From Voacanga thouarsii (taxonomy: Eukaryota; Streptophyta; Magnoliopsida; Gentianales; Apocynaceae): DNA of 64,000 bases. Where the stretch lies: positions 434,001-498,000 of the forward strand of contig JANUWF010001190.1 of assembly GCA_026120185.1 (NCBI GenBank). The letters run 5' to 3'. Shown here in pieces: positions 47,961 to 59,880 of the stretch. The notes beneath the pieces were generated by a model. The model worked only from the letters and a program-made list of their open reading frames with translations. It made no database searches and was not told the origin of the DNA. Made by a program: the position numbers and the translations under genes. Every line of letters starts with the position of its first letter. Positions within the stretch are counted from its first letter, which is position 1.

Positions 47961-50000
47961 TGTTAGAATATATGCCCTCTAGACTAGTTTATCTGATGTA
48001 ATTATCGAATTTATTAATAAAAAAATTTATTCTCAAAATTTATTTATGAATTTATATTTTATTTGTACACAATTTTCGTTTGGAAATGACCCATTGTATT
48101 TAAGTAAGTGATCCATGTGAATGATGGTCTTTTACAGTAAGGTATGGATCACGAATTATTTAACACATAAATATTTGTTCTTAACCGATTGATGAGAATG
48201 AGAATCTCATAATGTATAGGTTATTGTGTTATGAATTCTAAATGGGGAATGGTTCACCTTTAACCAATGAGTTGCCCACTCATTTTATAGTATGAGCGTA
48301 TTTCGAATATGTAAAACATGACCTATAATAGTGGTTTCTAAAAATACTATTTAAAAGAAACCTAAATTATTACTACTACAGCGTGAACTAATACTCTACC
48401 GCTTGAGTATGAGTTGGTAGTCTGACGAAGCTAGAAATATATATTTTGATATACTGTAATTGAAGTTCTTTCGTAAAACCAATATACTTGTATATTAGGT
48501 ATTTGTAACTATTAGATAAGTCAGATTTGTATAAGATAGCTTCTACGCTATATCGCCCCATGTGACTGTTCAAATGATCTAATTATCCAGGGCCCTAGGG
48601 AATATGACTTGGATGTTTACTTTAGGGTAGCTCATTTGAAAAGTGGAAACATTCTAGGAGTCATGGATCATTGGACTAGAGGTCTAAGGATGATGATGTC
48701 TTTTAGAAAGATGTTAGTACACTTCCCTTCTCTAAATGAACGGGATGCATAGATGGGTATTTTAGTTATTATACATGTAGGTCGAAGACTTTGCTAACGC
48801 AGTATTGTCCTTAGGGTCAATATTTTTTTATGGTGATATTAGAAAATATTTAAAATGTAAAATATAGCTATTTATATAATATGGGTGTTTTGGTCATTTT
48901 AGTAGCCAATGCGATGTGTCTTTTGGTCTCCATAATGGCCCTTAAGTCATAAAAGATTTGGATTAAAGAATTTGTCTTGATATTTATGGATTTTATTTTA
49001 TTTTATTAGTATAATTTATTATTTGATTAGAATAAAATAAAAGGTCTGAGAGAGAGTATTTATTTTATCTAGTTTAATTGGTTAATTAATTATTCAGGAC
49101 CCAAGGCCCAGATTGAATAATTAAAAAATTAATCTGGATATAAACTAGATAAAAGGAATAAAATTTTATATTGGTCTATTTGGGATTGTTAATTATATAT
49201 TGAGTTGTTTAATATAGCCCAGAAAATAAATAATTGAGATTTATTATTTATGGGTGTTCAAGTCTAAGAATAAATAATTTTATTTGACCCAATAAATAAG
49301 ACAAAGGATAAAATAAAATTAATTAATATATTTTAAATTAATTAATTATTAATTAATTAAATTAAATAAATAAATAAATAACAACAAGGGATGGAACTCG
49401 TGTTGTTTCGCGTGCAGAATAACAGAAAGCATGGATGTTTTCTATTTGCACGTGAATGGCTTCTCTCTCGGGGATGGATTCAAATGAATAAAAAAGGAAT
49501 TGAAGTAGTGTTGTAGTTTTGCACTTCTGTGAGTTTTCATTGACAGAAGCAAAGTAAAGAAAAAAACAGGCTTTTGATTGTTCATTTTCGTTCACAGAAA
49601 AACAAACCCATTAGCCTTCAAGGCTTATCAAAACCCAACATTTAAACTTTCGCCAGCTGTGCTACGGGTACCATTTCGGAAGATTAAAGGCTTTGCGTGA
49701 ATGAGACACAGTAGACATTTATAAGGACGTGATCCAATAGTCTCAAGTATCCTTGTACAGATATCTACACCAGTGCGAAGAGGACCATTCAATCACAGAA
49801 AAAAACAAACTCATTAGTCTTCAAGGCTTATCAAAACCCAATTTTTAAGCCTTCACCGGCTGTGCTACGGACACTATTTCGGAAGATCAAATGCTTTGCG
49901 TAAATGAGATGCGGTAAACGTTTACAAGGATGTGATCTAATAGCCTCAAGTATCTTTGTACAGACATCTACACCAGTACAAAAAGGATCATTCAATTACA
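47961..50000 (+). repeat. copia 3' LTR
   Basis: Starts TGTTAGAATATATG after AAGTATGAGAT (degenerate polypurine tract). It carries the same internal duplication (units 49594-49796 and 49797-~50000) and ends near AATTACA. The true end may extend somewhat further. Confidence 0.82.
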
Positions 50001-50124
50001 GAGGTAAATTTTTCGTTTTCCTAGCATGCTTTCGTTTTGATGATTTTTGTCATTTTAAACTTTCAATTAACTTAAATAATAAAATGAACATGGATCAACA
50101 AAAACAAGAAAGTTCAAGTATATT

Positions 50125-50132
50125 TTAATAAG
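50125..50132. repeat. 8-bp target-site duplication, left (TTAATAAG)
   Basis: Exact match to 50692-50699, flanking the hAT-like element. Confidence 0.8.
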
Positions 50133-50691
50133 CAGAGACGGACCTACCTGTACCCATGGCACCCCAAGAATTTTAAAAAAAGTATATATATATATATATA
50201 TGTATGTATAATATATATTTAGAATTTAAAATAAATTGGTCCCTCCAAATATATGAAATTAGTTTTACATAAATATTATAAAATAATATAATAGTAAAAA
50301 AAAATTTACTGAATGTGAGACTTCATTGAAGGTGAAATGATATAATTAAGAATACAATTTGATTATTTTTATCATGTGGTACGAATTCTTGATTTTAAAA
50401 AATTGTCTACTATATTTGAATTGTGTTAATGGATAGTCAAGATAAGGAAGTTTAAAATTTATCTATTTATGTATCGTGTAATAACCTTTGTTTTTACGGT
50501 TCCAGTTTCTACAGTTACCACGAAACAATTTTTTCTAGTTATGAATATGGTAAAAATCAAATTTTGAAGTAAGATAGAAGACGATTTTTTTATCAGATTG
50601 TTTGATAGTATATATTGAAAAGAAAATTGTAAACAAATTTTGATGAGGGAGGCATCAGTTGGCCCCCCAATGATTCCTGCGTCAACCCTTG
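50133..50691. mobile_element. non-autonomous hAT-like element, 559 bp
   Basis: The ends are CAGAGACGGACCTAC on the left and CAAGGGTTGACGCAG on the right (read inwards). Both look like decayed versions of a CAGNGGCGGANCCAG-type hAT terminus. TTAATAAG is duplicated on both sides. There is no coding capacity. Confidence 0.75.
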
Positions 50692-50699
50692 TTAATAAG
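50692..50699. repeat. 8-bp target-site duplication, right (TTAATAAG)
   Basis: Right copy of the duplication. Confidence 0.8.
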
Positions 50700-51134
50700 A
50701 TTCTTATTAGTTTTTATTCTAACCTTCAAAATATTAACACACAATATAAATTCTACAACTCTAAAAAAATAGAACATTTTTAATTGCTCGCAAGTTCTAA
50801 TCTAAATGTATATTTTAATTGTGAAGAGGAGAGTGCATTGTCTTTTCACATTATTTTAATAATTTTTATTTATTTTTTCATCTCAACTTTATTAATTTGA
50901 TAATCAAGATTTAATGGTATTATTAAATACTCATAATAGAAAGATCAGATTTTATCAAAAAAATATTCTAAAACTAAGATTCATTTGGTTGTCATGAATA
51001 TTCTTGTCATTTTATATTATTTTTATTTTTTCCCAATTTCCTCAAGCCCTTTTGCGGTGGGAATACAGATAGTCACAGACCCTCATCCTTCGTTTCCTTC
51101 TCTTCTCTTCTTCCCTAATTTCTACCGAGAAGTT

Positions 51135-54100
51135 AATTCAAACGAGCCAAGAAACAAGCATGGTTTCTTCTCTTCTTAGTACTGCTTGCAGCAGCTGCTA
51201 TCGCTTCACTACCATTCACGCTTGATCATGGTCAACAAGAAGATCAATCCAAATTTCTGTTTGGAGGTGATCCATCAATTCCTTGCTCTTCATTTTTGTT
51301 TTTGAAAATTGCGGTTTTGCTTTGCAACTTAGACTTCATGTATTTATATTCATTGGAAATTGCAATATTTTGGATTACATTGGTAGATGCATATAGGAGA
51401 AAAGTCTTCTTCAATTATGAGAAATGCATACAAATGAGGAGTCCTCCTAAAAAGGGAATTCACAAAGGTGCTACTACAATTATGGTGTTTTACATTACAA
51501 ACCCCTATCCCCTTCCCACAATTAACAAACAGAAGAGAAAAGAAATCATGCACATTCGTACACAACAAATAAAGGGAACTTTTTATTATATTTTTAATAG
51601 AGATGGGTTCCTCTTTCAACTTTCCATCCATTTAGTGTTGTTTAGGTAACACCCCACGACTACGTACCCTAAAAGGGCGGGGATGTCGCCCCGTCCCATA
51701 GGACAATGGGTCTTTAGAACGAGGTATAAAATATAAAGGCAATCTCCAAAGGAATCAACTTAGATAAATAAAGAAATACTCTTATTACATCAGGCTCAAC
51801 TTGGAGCAAAACGAAATAAAACAAATATTGTTCAGAAATATAAACGACAAAAGTCTCCTAGAACAGCATAGGAAAAATAGCCGAAGCCTTTACTATCAAG
51901 CCTCGCTGTCTCAACACAATCTATCTCCTGAAAACATGATGTAAAACAGTGTGAGAATAAATCTCAGTAAGTCCTGTGTGTGCACATGGTGTTTTGAATA
52001 GTACGTGTATGCAAGGTGCAAAACATTTGTAGAAATAATTTGGCAAGTCATAAACAATCTCTTTTCGCAAGGAGTGGGTTTTTCTCATTGTCACACTTTG
52101 TACAAAATAAATCCTCCACTTGAATAAACAGTCATGTCACCACACGTTGGGCTCCATGAGAACAAAATGGCCAAGGCACCACACTTTGTGCACCTTGTCC
52201 GGACTAGATTACCACACGTTGGGCGTTCTGATCAAGGTGAGTGTACAGCTCACCGGGTGAGATACTCCTCCATCTCTACACCCAACAAAATCATCCGGGT
52301 GTTCATGCCGGGAATATAAATAATTCTATACCAGGTACACATGCTAGCTCGGACTGGCCTGACCAACCAACACTGTCGCCTTCTCAAGCAGAGTTCATCT
52401 TCTGGAAGTGGCCTCCTGCCAGAAGACTTACGCTAGCCCTCCAAGACTAGTATTGTTAGCCTACCCTTATTGAGTACTCAACGAACATATCCGTCAATTC
52501 CTGAATCACAATATTTCCAAACCTTGGCTTTGTACAACGTGGTTTTCTTTAAAAGAGATTTCCAAAAATTTAGGAAAAGAATAGATTTCTTGATAAAATC
52601 GTTAGTTTGACAAAACCGTTTAAAGAATAAATATCCACGTTTACAACCCAAGCAAACATAGTTCAACAATAGTTTTACAAAGCTTCACAACATAGACTTG
52701 CCATCACAACATTTAACAAAACAGTTTATAAAAGGACTTACCATCACAACATTTAATAAAAGAGTTTATGCAAGGACTTACCTGATGTGCCTCAGATAAA
52801 CGTGATAAATTCACCGCTTGCTTTCCTTAATTATCCTCCTGATCTAAACCATATAATATCATGATCAGGGTCTCAATTAATTCAAACATGCTCTAATCTC
52901 ATTTATTTTCACAATAATTCGCAATCCCCTATTTAATTCTAAATAAACTATTCAATCCCCAAAGATCATATACCACGACCACATGTTCATCTCGCTAATA
53001 AACACCATTAAACTTTACTTTCGACATCAAGGGTGGGTATTCCCTTACCTTGCAACAACCGGGTAATGAGGTCTCGATGTTCCTATGGTGATCGTCCCGA
53101 GTTCGCTTGAGAAGAAGAGAAAAGCTACCTCCTTTGCTCCTCTTGACCAAAAATTAAAGAAGAATATGAAATCAGCCTCCATTGGGGGTGATTTAAGGGA
53201 AGAAGAAGGAGAAAAGAATCATTAGAGAAAACGACATCAAGAGGTTGAGAGGATTTTTGCTTACCTTAAGGTGTGTTCGATTTTGCTTAGAGTAGTTCTT
53301 GAGTTTTCGAAAATTTGCAGAGAGAAGTTGCTGAAATTTTTGTGTAGAATGGAAAGGGTAGACGGTTGCTATGATTTAGAGTTGGAGAAGATTGGTTTAG
53401 GGTTAGATGGTGATGTTTAGAAAGACTCCTAATGGCTTTAGGTTTCTTAGACAGCAAGGGCGAAAATTTCAGCTTGTGATGTCTCTTCTTGCTGCCGATT
53501 TTAGGTGAGTTTAAGGGGAGAGAATAATCTGCAATTTGCTCCCCTAGGCTGACCGAAATAATGCTCAAGAGAAGGGTTGAGTGTGTTCAGAATTTTGGGC
53601 CAAACAAGGAAGAGTTTGTGTGGATGTTGATGACTGAAAATCCTGTGCAAGCTGTGTGAAAATTCTGTGCAAGAGGAACAAGTTTTGGGCTGTTTTGGCT
53701 GCTGTAATTCTGCCAAAATTTCTAGAGGAAAATTGAGGGTTTTAGGTGCTGGAAATAGCTTGATCAGCTGGGATTTTTCAGTGGGTTATGTGTGCAGAAT
53801 TTTGGTTGGAATAGGAACACAACAGCTGGCCAAAATTCCTGCACAAAGCTGCCAAAAATTCTGTGTACAAGCTGGACGAATTTCAGTGATTTTGTGTGAA
53901 TAAAATTCTGGTTTTGTACAGCTAAGGTAACCTGAATTGATGAGGAGTATTTAGGTGTTTTGAGCTAGGGTTTGAAGAGTTAGATTGTGGCTAAAGATGC
54001 TGGAATTTTCGGACAGCTTGTGGTGACACAAAGCTGCCGAAATTCTGCTAGGATAAGAAAGAAAATCCTAGTTGAATTTGGATTGAAATAAAAGTCTGAT

Positions 54101-55903
54101 TTGCTAATGGATTTAGAATAAGATCTCCTAGCTTTGGAAGAGTTTGAGTTGAGCTAAAGTTCCTCCAAGAAGTGGCGGCACAATCTGGAATTTTTTTTTT
54201 CAGATTTTTAGCTAACATCCTAGGACTAAAATCAACAAAGTTTCCTACTAGGAAAAGGACTCTTTAATTCCAACTATCCATGATAACATCCATTAAGCTA
54301 AAATCAAGCTGGAATTTTATTTATTAGCTAAGGTTTTTTTTCGAAAATCCTAAAGGATAAAAGCTGAAAATTAAAAGTGAATTTCATTCACATCAAAGTC
54401 CTTAAATTTAGGGAATAAATATAGAGACTTATTTCCTTGGAATAATGACACTAAAATTTCTCTAGGTTTGCTAGATCTTTTTCGGCCAAGACATGGAAAC
54501 TCTAAGGGAAGGAATTTTCAAGAAGAAGAACTACTTCACAAAAAGTAGGATTCGAACTCGGGTTACCAAAGAAAATCACCAATCTCCCCGCTATTCCAAA
54601 ACAACTCCAATACTAATTTTTCTTTCACAATCAGTTCTCACTACCCTAATACTCATCCTTCCAAATCTTTGACCAAACCTCCCTTATCCAAATCTTTAAC
54701 AACACAACTATTTCATATCAATTAATTCAAATGCAAGAGCAACGGAAAAATTCACATGCATCCATGCAAGTAAAATAATTCTAAGCTACCACATAAAATG
54801 CAAAATGCTATGCAATGCATGACTTTTCCCCATAGTCAAAGGTGGTTTTGGTCGGGGTATTACAATTTATATATTTGTTCGAATGCTAAGTATGTGCATT
54901 ATTTACATGATTTTCAAGCCCAAAACAAATTGTTATTATCAAACAAGCAGAACTTGATAACTATGGTTAACAAATTATAATATGTAAAGTGTTTTTTTGG
55001 CTTTTGTCAAGTCAATTCAGCTCGAAGTAGAATCACTAAGTAGGACAGTTGGATTTTTTTTTTTTTTCATTTGCTTCCTTTTGGGGCGTCCCAATAACAA
55101 TAAGAAATTTTCATCATCTCCTGGATATTTCTAATTCTATGTGCATCAAACTTCTCAATTTACACATCTGCTTTTTGGCTACTTTGATTATGTTAAATTG
55201 TTTCAAAACATTTGAGTGATGCCACGACACTTGGATGAATTTGGTTAGAAATCGCTCTTATATTACACCACACAGGAGAGAGCTGACAAATGTTTCACAT
55301 TCTCCCAATTGCATATGGTCTTTTCAAGAACTTCTCTCTGCCTTCATTTTTGCAAATGGCTTTTAAAAAGTCAATGCTTATGACAAGGCTAACCATTGGC
55401 AAACATTATTTTGATTCTTTTCAAGGTATTTGAATACTTCTCTTTTTTCATTGCTAAAGATGGAGAAATATTGATGACTCCAGCAGACTTGATGCGTGCA
55501 GTTGTTCCTCTATTTCTGCCTTCTAAATCACACCTTGTACGGGATGGATATATTAAAGGGGAAAGAAGAAGTCCCAGTGAATTGTGATGTGCCCCTTCAA
55601 AATTCTTTATGCTTTTTGACACAAACAATGATTGTCTCATATCCTTTAAAGAGTAGGTTTGCCTTCTTAAATGAATAGGGAGCCTTTCTCAGTCTTCTTA
55701 CCATTTATACCATATTCGCTTCCTTCCAACTACTTTACAGCTTCCTCTTTTATTTTATATCAATTTACACATGTTAAACTGCATCCTTGTAAAAGACTGG
55801 AAGGCTGCTACTATTTTATCATATCACAGGTATTTATTCTTTGTCACACTACTCAGCATTCCAGAATCATGTCATTTAAGATGTTTGACCTTGACTGTAA
55901 TGG
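51135..55903 (+). pseudogene. MICU-like (mitochondrial calcium uptake) gene, truncated pseudogene with introns
   Basis: Four exon-like blocks match plant MICU (EF-hand regulator of the mitochondrial calcium uniporter). The first is ~51140-51266: a hydrophobic LLFLVLLAAAAIASLPF segment, then DQSKFLFG. The second is 51387-51454 (AYRRKVFFNYEK ... MRSPPKK). The third is 55426-55652 (VFEYF, ILMTPADLMRAVVP, LVRDGYIKGERRSP, an EF-hand). The fourth is 55830-55903 (YLFFVTLLSIPES, FKMFDLD). Junctions at 51266/51387 and 55652/55830 are GT-AG and keep frame. Damage: no in-frame ATG before exon 1 (a stop lies just upstream); GG instead of GT after exon 2; an in-frame TGA at 55585-55587; Gly to Cys in the first EF-hand loop; about ten bases lost in exon 4 with a frameshift; and no downstream exons. 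A 3.2-kb LTR-like element sits in intron 2. Retained introns mean a DNA-level duplicate or relic, not a processed copy. Confidence 0.82.
51645..54864 (-). mobile_element. probable solo LTR (or non-autonomous LTR element), 3.2 kb, in the MICU pseudogene intron
   Basis: The plus-strand left end is GGTAACACCCCACGACTACG and the right end GGTCGGGGTATTACA. Read on the minus strand it starts TGTAATACCCCGACC and ends GGGGTGTTACC, the TGTAAYACCCCG...CGGGGTGTTACA type of plant Ty3/gypsy LTR ends. Flanks GTTTA/ATTTA are a near-perfect 5-bp duplication. There are no polyprotein motifs between the ends, and short frames are low-similarity. An internal ~55-bp direct duplication lies at 52695-52785. A single LTR left by recombination is the simplest reading. 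Orientation is from the TG start and is tentative. Confidence 0.6.
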
Positions 55904-57085
55904 GTATGTATTTTGTGCAATTTTTGTTTTCATCTTATTTCTTCAAAACTTAAATAGAATAAGTTTTGGAATGAATAGAAGAAAGTCGATAATTTATTTT
56001 GTCAACTATAGAATTACTTGATAAACTACTAAAGAAATGTCCCTGTGCTTTCTTTTAATGGAAATCTACTCTTCAAAACAGAACCAACAACAGATTGTAG
56101 GTTAAATTTACAATTTTTACTCTTCATCAGATGAAGTGCTTGGTATAACTATAAACATTCTTTTCTTTCTAGGTGGTATATTGGCCAAATCGAACACAAA
56201 ACTCGTTACTTGCCCTATGCAAAAGCTATTTAAAGTCTTATGCACAAATAGGAAGTGTTTAGGCTTGTTGGATACAAGGGGAAGGTTACGTACATTATGC
56301 GGTTCCCTCCCTCTATGCACCGGGGGTTTTTCCCTTTTATGAGGTAATATTTTTAGAACTTGGATCATGCATTAATGTATACATATTGTGCTTGCGGACA
56401 CCTTGAAAATTACCGCATTAGAACACAAAAGCCAAATCATGAAATGAATTGTTTTTAATTAACTTTTGTGCATATTGTTTTTCAAAAAAATTAGGGTCGA
56501 TAGTTTTGGTGTTTGGATCTGAGGAAGAAGAAGAAGAATAGTGGTAGAATGTCCAAGACTCAAACCACAAGCTCCGTTGGCTAAAATCAAGACTAAGCTA
56601 ATGCTAAATATTTGTTTTTTTTTGGGGGGGGGGGGGGGTATTAGGGGTTTAAGATTTGTAATTTTTTCCAAATTTAGTATATCAGATACTTGATTTTATT
56701 GGTTATAACTCTTGTGGGGTTTAGCTTGGATATAGAATTGCTAAGGAACATTGAGAAATGAGTAAAGAATTCTACTTTTTTTTTTTGTTGGAGTGATTTT
56801 ATGGGCTTTAAGGTTGTGAGGGATTATGGTAAAAATTAGTTCTGTTGTATTTGTAAATTCGAGTTGTTTGTTTTGTTTTGTTTTGTTTTTTATTTTTTTC
56901 TCATTTGTCTGTTTTTGTAGTCAAAGAAATGGGTAATCAATGAATAAGTACTCACTTTGTTTGTAAACTTGCAGTTGCTTCAAGTTTTAAGATGTTATTG
57001 TTCTACCAGAAAAATAGAATAGAGAGTAAGAATTGTATAGCTTTTAGGGGCTTATGTGCTATCTACTGGTCATATCTTATGACAC
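55904..57085. other. spacer after the MICU pseudogene
   Basis: No further MICU exons were found. At about 56275-56340 a stretch (GGGGAAGGTTACGTACAT ... ATGCACCGGGGG) resembles the 3' part of plant SINEs, without a recognisable promoter box. A T9G15 homopolymer run lies at 56615-56638. Confidence 0.4.
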
Positions 57086-58327
57086 TGTTGGAATATATGT
57101 CCTCTAGATTAGGTTTCTGATGTAATTATCGAATTTATGAATAAAATGATTTATTCTCAAAATTTGTTTGTGAATTTACATCTTATTTGTACACAATTTA
57201 CGTTTGAAAATGATCCATTGTATTTAAATAAGTAATCCGTGTGAATGGTGGTCTTTCACAGTAAGGTATGGATCATGGGTTACTTAACACATAAACGTTT
57301 ATTTTTAATCGATTGGTGAGAATAGGAATCTCATCCTATTTAGGTTATTGTATTATAAATTCCAAATGGAGAATGACTTACCTTTAGCTAGTGGGTAGTC
57401 CACTCACTTCATAGCATGAACATATTGCAAATACGTAAAACAGGACCTGCAGTAGTGATTTTTAAAAGTACTATTTAGAAAAAAATTCAGACTATTACTA
57501 CTACTGCGTGAACTAATACTCTACCGCTTGAATATAAGTTGGTGGTCTGATGAAGCTAGAAGCATATACTTTGATATACTGTAGTTGAGGTTCTTTCGTA
57601 GGGTCGATATACTTGTATGATGGATATATGTGACTAGTTAGTTAAGACAGACTTGTACAACATAGATTCTATACTATATCGCCCCTTATAACTGCTCGAA
57701 TGATCTAAATATCCAGGATCCTGGGGAACATGACTTGGATGTTAGCTTTAGGGTAACTCCTTTGGAAAGTGGAAACATTCCAAGAGTCGTAAATCGTTAG
57801 ACTAGAGGTTTAAGGACGATAGATGTCTTTTAGAGAGGTATTAGTACACTCTTCCTCTCTAAATATACGGTGATGCGTAGAAGGGTATTTTAGTTATTAT
57901 ACCTGTAGGTCGGAAACTTTGCTAACACAGCATTATCCTTGGGGTTAATATTTTCTTATGGTAATATTAAAAAATATTTAAAATACAAAATACAGTTATT
58001 TATATTACAGGGATATTTTGATCATTTTAATAGCCGATGTGATGTGTTTTTTGGTCTCCGGAATAGCCCTCAAGTCCTGACAGATTTGGGTTAAGGAATT
58101 GGTCTTGATAATTATGATTTTTATTTTATTTAAATAGTCTGATTTATTTTAGGGTAGCTCTCTTGGAAAGCGAATACATTTCAGAAGTCGTGAATTATTG
58201 GATTAGAGGTTTAAGAATGGTAGATATCTTTTAGAGAGGTGTTAGTACACTCTTCTTCTCTAAATGTACGGCGATGCGTAGAGAGGTATTTTAGTCATTA
58301 CACCTGTAGGTCAAAGACTTTGCTAAT
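57086..58327 (+). mobile_element. third copy of the copia LTR, rearranged and interrupted
   Basis: Starts TGTTGGAATATATGTCCTCTAG, clearly the LTR of the 40988-50000 element. It runs to ~58148, then jumps back and repeats an earlier segment: 58149-58327 is a second version of 57747-57925 (AGGGTARCTC ... CGATGCGTAGA ... CACCTGTAGGTC). It ends at GACTTTGCTAAT where the Athila LTR begins. The LTR 3' third is missing, presumably displaced beyond the Athila insertion or lost. Confidence 0.82.
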
Positions 58328-59856
58328 TGATGTGTTCGGACTTAGGTATAAAAATCATATAAAAACTAAGCGCATTCCCAATCAAGTTTAAATTAAAACA
58401 TTCAACCCAAATCACACATATGAGCAAGCATACTCATCATTAACCGAGTATAGGGTTCAAACGAGTGTCGATCCTCCAGGAACAAGTAGACATTACTTAC
58501 CTTTCTTTCATTATTTAACCGACTCGATAAAGTGAAAAACAAGTAAAAAGGAAAATAAAATAAAATCAAAATCAAAATCAAAATCAAAATCAAAATATAT
58601 ACATGTCAAGGATGGAGAAGTATGTAATTCAAACCATTGTTTAGACAAACATGACCTTAAAGAATTCAACCATTATCATAACTAATTATTCCATTGGCAT
58701 CATGAAGGATTAAGATAGATTCACTTCTTTTTCAATCCATGAATCCCTATCTTCTAGGTAACTTAGTATCACATGTTCTGTCTCAACCAATCTTACCCAA
58801 AAGATGCATTGAATACAATCCTTGATTAAATTTCCATATTCTGGCAAATTTAAAACATGAAACTAACTAATGAATCCATATTCTGGCAGACATCAATTAA
58901 CCTTTAATTACCATTTCTTAGCAATTAACCCATTTTTCAAGCAAGTTAAGAAATAACAAATATAAAACCAATGAATTAAAACCACCATCAACCACTTTTT
59001 TCAAGCAAGTCAATAGAAAGTAACAATCAACCAATTTCGTTATCAACCCAAATAATTAAATATCAAGAAGAACAATAAATTAATCAAACGATCAAATACC
59101 TCTAAATATCATAAATATCTAAAACAATGTCAAATTACAGTAAAACAATTAACATATCATTATCTAATAAAAAGAAAACAAAGTAAAAGAAAGCACTCAT
59201 AAACAAGCATCCTTCTTTTTCCTTTGCAGACCTTCTTGTACAACCCTACTTGAACTTGAAGAATTCCTCATTTAATTAAGTAATCTTCTATGATAATCAA
59301 TGAATTTTTCCCTTTTTCCTTGTGTTTTTCATCTATTTATAAGCTTAGGAAATGCCTAAACTCATAGGTACAAAGTTCTTGGCCAAGTAGAAGTTGGAAG
59401 ATACTAAAACTCCTCAAATTACCAAAAATCGCGTAGAAAAATCACAGCACCGCCTTGGCTCTTGGAGCCGGTGCTAGTTGTGCTCTGCTTCTCTACTTGT
59501 TCGCCGATTTTTCTTCGAATTTTGCACAATGTGTTCCAGAATGCAGCCGGCGCCAGTTCCAGCTTCACAGCCGGTGCCACCTTGGTTCTGTTCTGCTCTG
59601 TTTCAACAATTTTTCCGTCGCTTCGAAATTCGTTTCAACAATGCATGGCCGGTGCTGGTTTTAGGGCCCTATCCGGTGCTGCCTCTCCTCTATTTTGCTA
59701 CGTTTTTATTTCGTTTTACCCTAAAAATCTGAAATAAAGAACAAAATATCTTTCCAATGGTAAAATCTCAAATATGAAGGAATATGACTAGTTATTGAAC
59801 AAAATGTATTACAAATGAACCTCAAATAACTAGAAAAAACATGACTAATTTAGCCA
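58328..59856 (-). repeat. Athila 3' LTR
   Basis: About 1.53 kb, bounded by TGATGTGTTCGG (plus-strand left edge) and TTTAGCCA (right edge), i.e. TG...CA ends. It directly abuts a polypurine tract at 59857-59880. An (AATCAA)5-like tract lies at 58563-58594. Short overlapping frames near 59455-59737 within it are not genes. Confidence 0.75.
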
Positions 59857-59880
59857 CTATTATATTCCCCCACACTTAGC
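59857..59880 (-). other. Athila polypurine tract
   Basis: On the minus strand TAAGTGTGGGGGAATATAAT precedes the LTR, the expected plus-strand primer for retrotransposon DNA synthesis. A second similar tract (AAGTGTGGGGGAGTG, complement of 61325-61340) lies upstream. Confidence 0.65.

Larger units (their letters stand above)
40988..50000 (+). mobile_element. Ty1/copia LTR retrotransposon, decayed
   Basis: Two ~2.0-kb LTRs (40988-~43016 and 47961-~50000), both starting TGTTRGAATATATGCC, bracket an internal region. On the plus strand it holds gag zinc knuckle, protease, integrase, reverse transcriptase and RNase H remnants in copia order. Many stops and frameshifts are present. The first ~215 bp of the LTRs differ at about one base in ten by eye, so the insertion is old. 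No PBS was identified, and the exact 3' edges of the LTRs are uncertain by some tens of bases. It is inserted into the pararetrovirus. Confidence 0.9.

Noticed and set aside
53287..53903. Open frames of up to 93 codons in the 3.2-kb element
   Set aside because: They lie inside LTR-like sequence and show repeat-like composition without retroelement motifs.
56136..56342. 68-codon frame first considered as a further MICU exon
   Set aside because: No MICU-like residues; the sequence instead contains a SINE-like tail motif, itself too weak to call an element.
59455..59737. Three overlapping frames of 69-91 codons
   Set aside because: They are in the Athila LTR on the strand opposite to the element and overlap each other in all frames; a local less AT-rich patch explains them.
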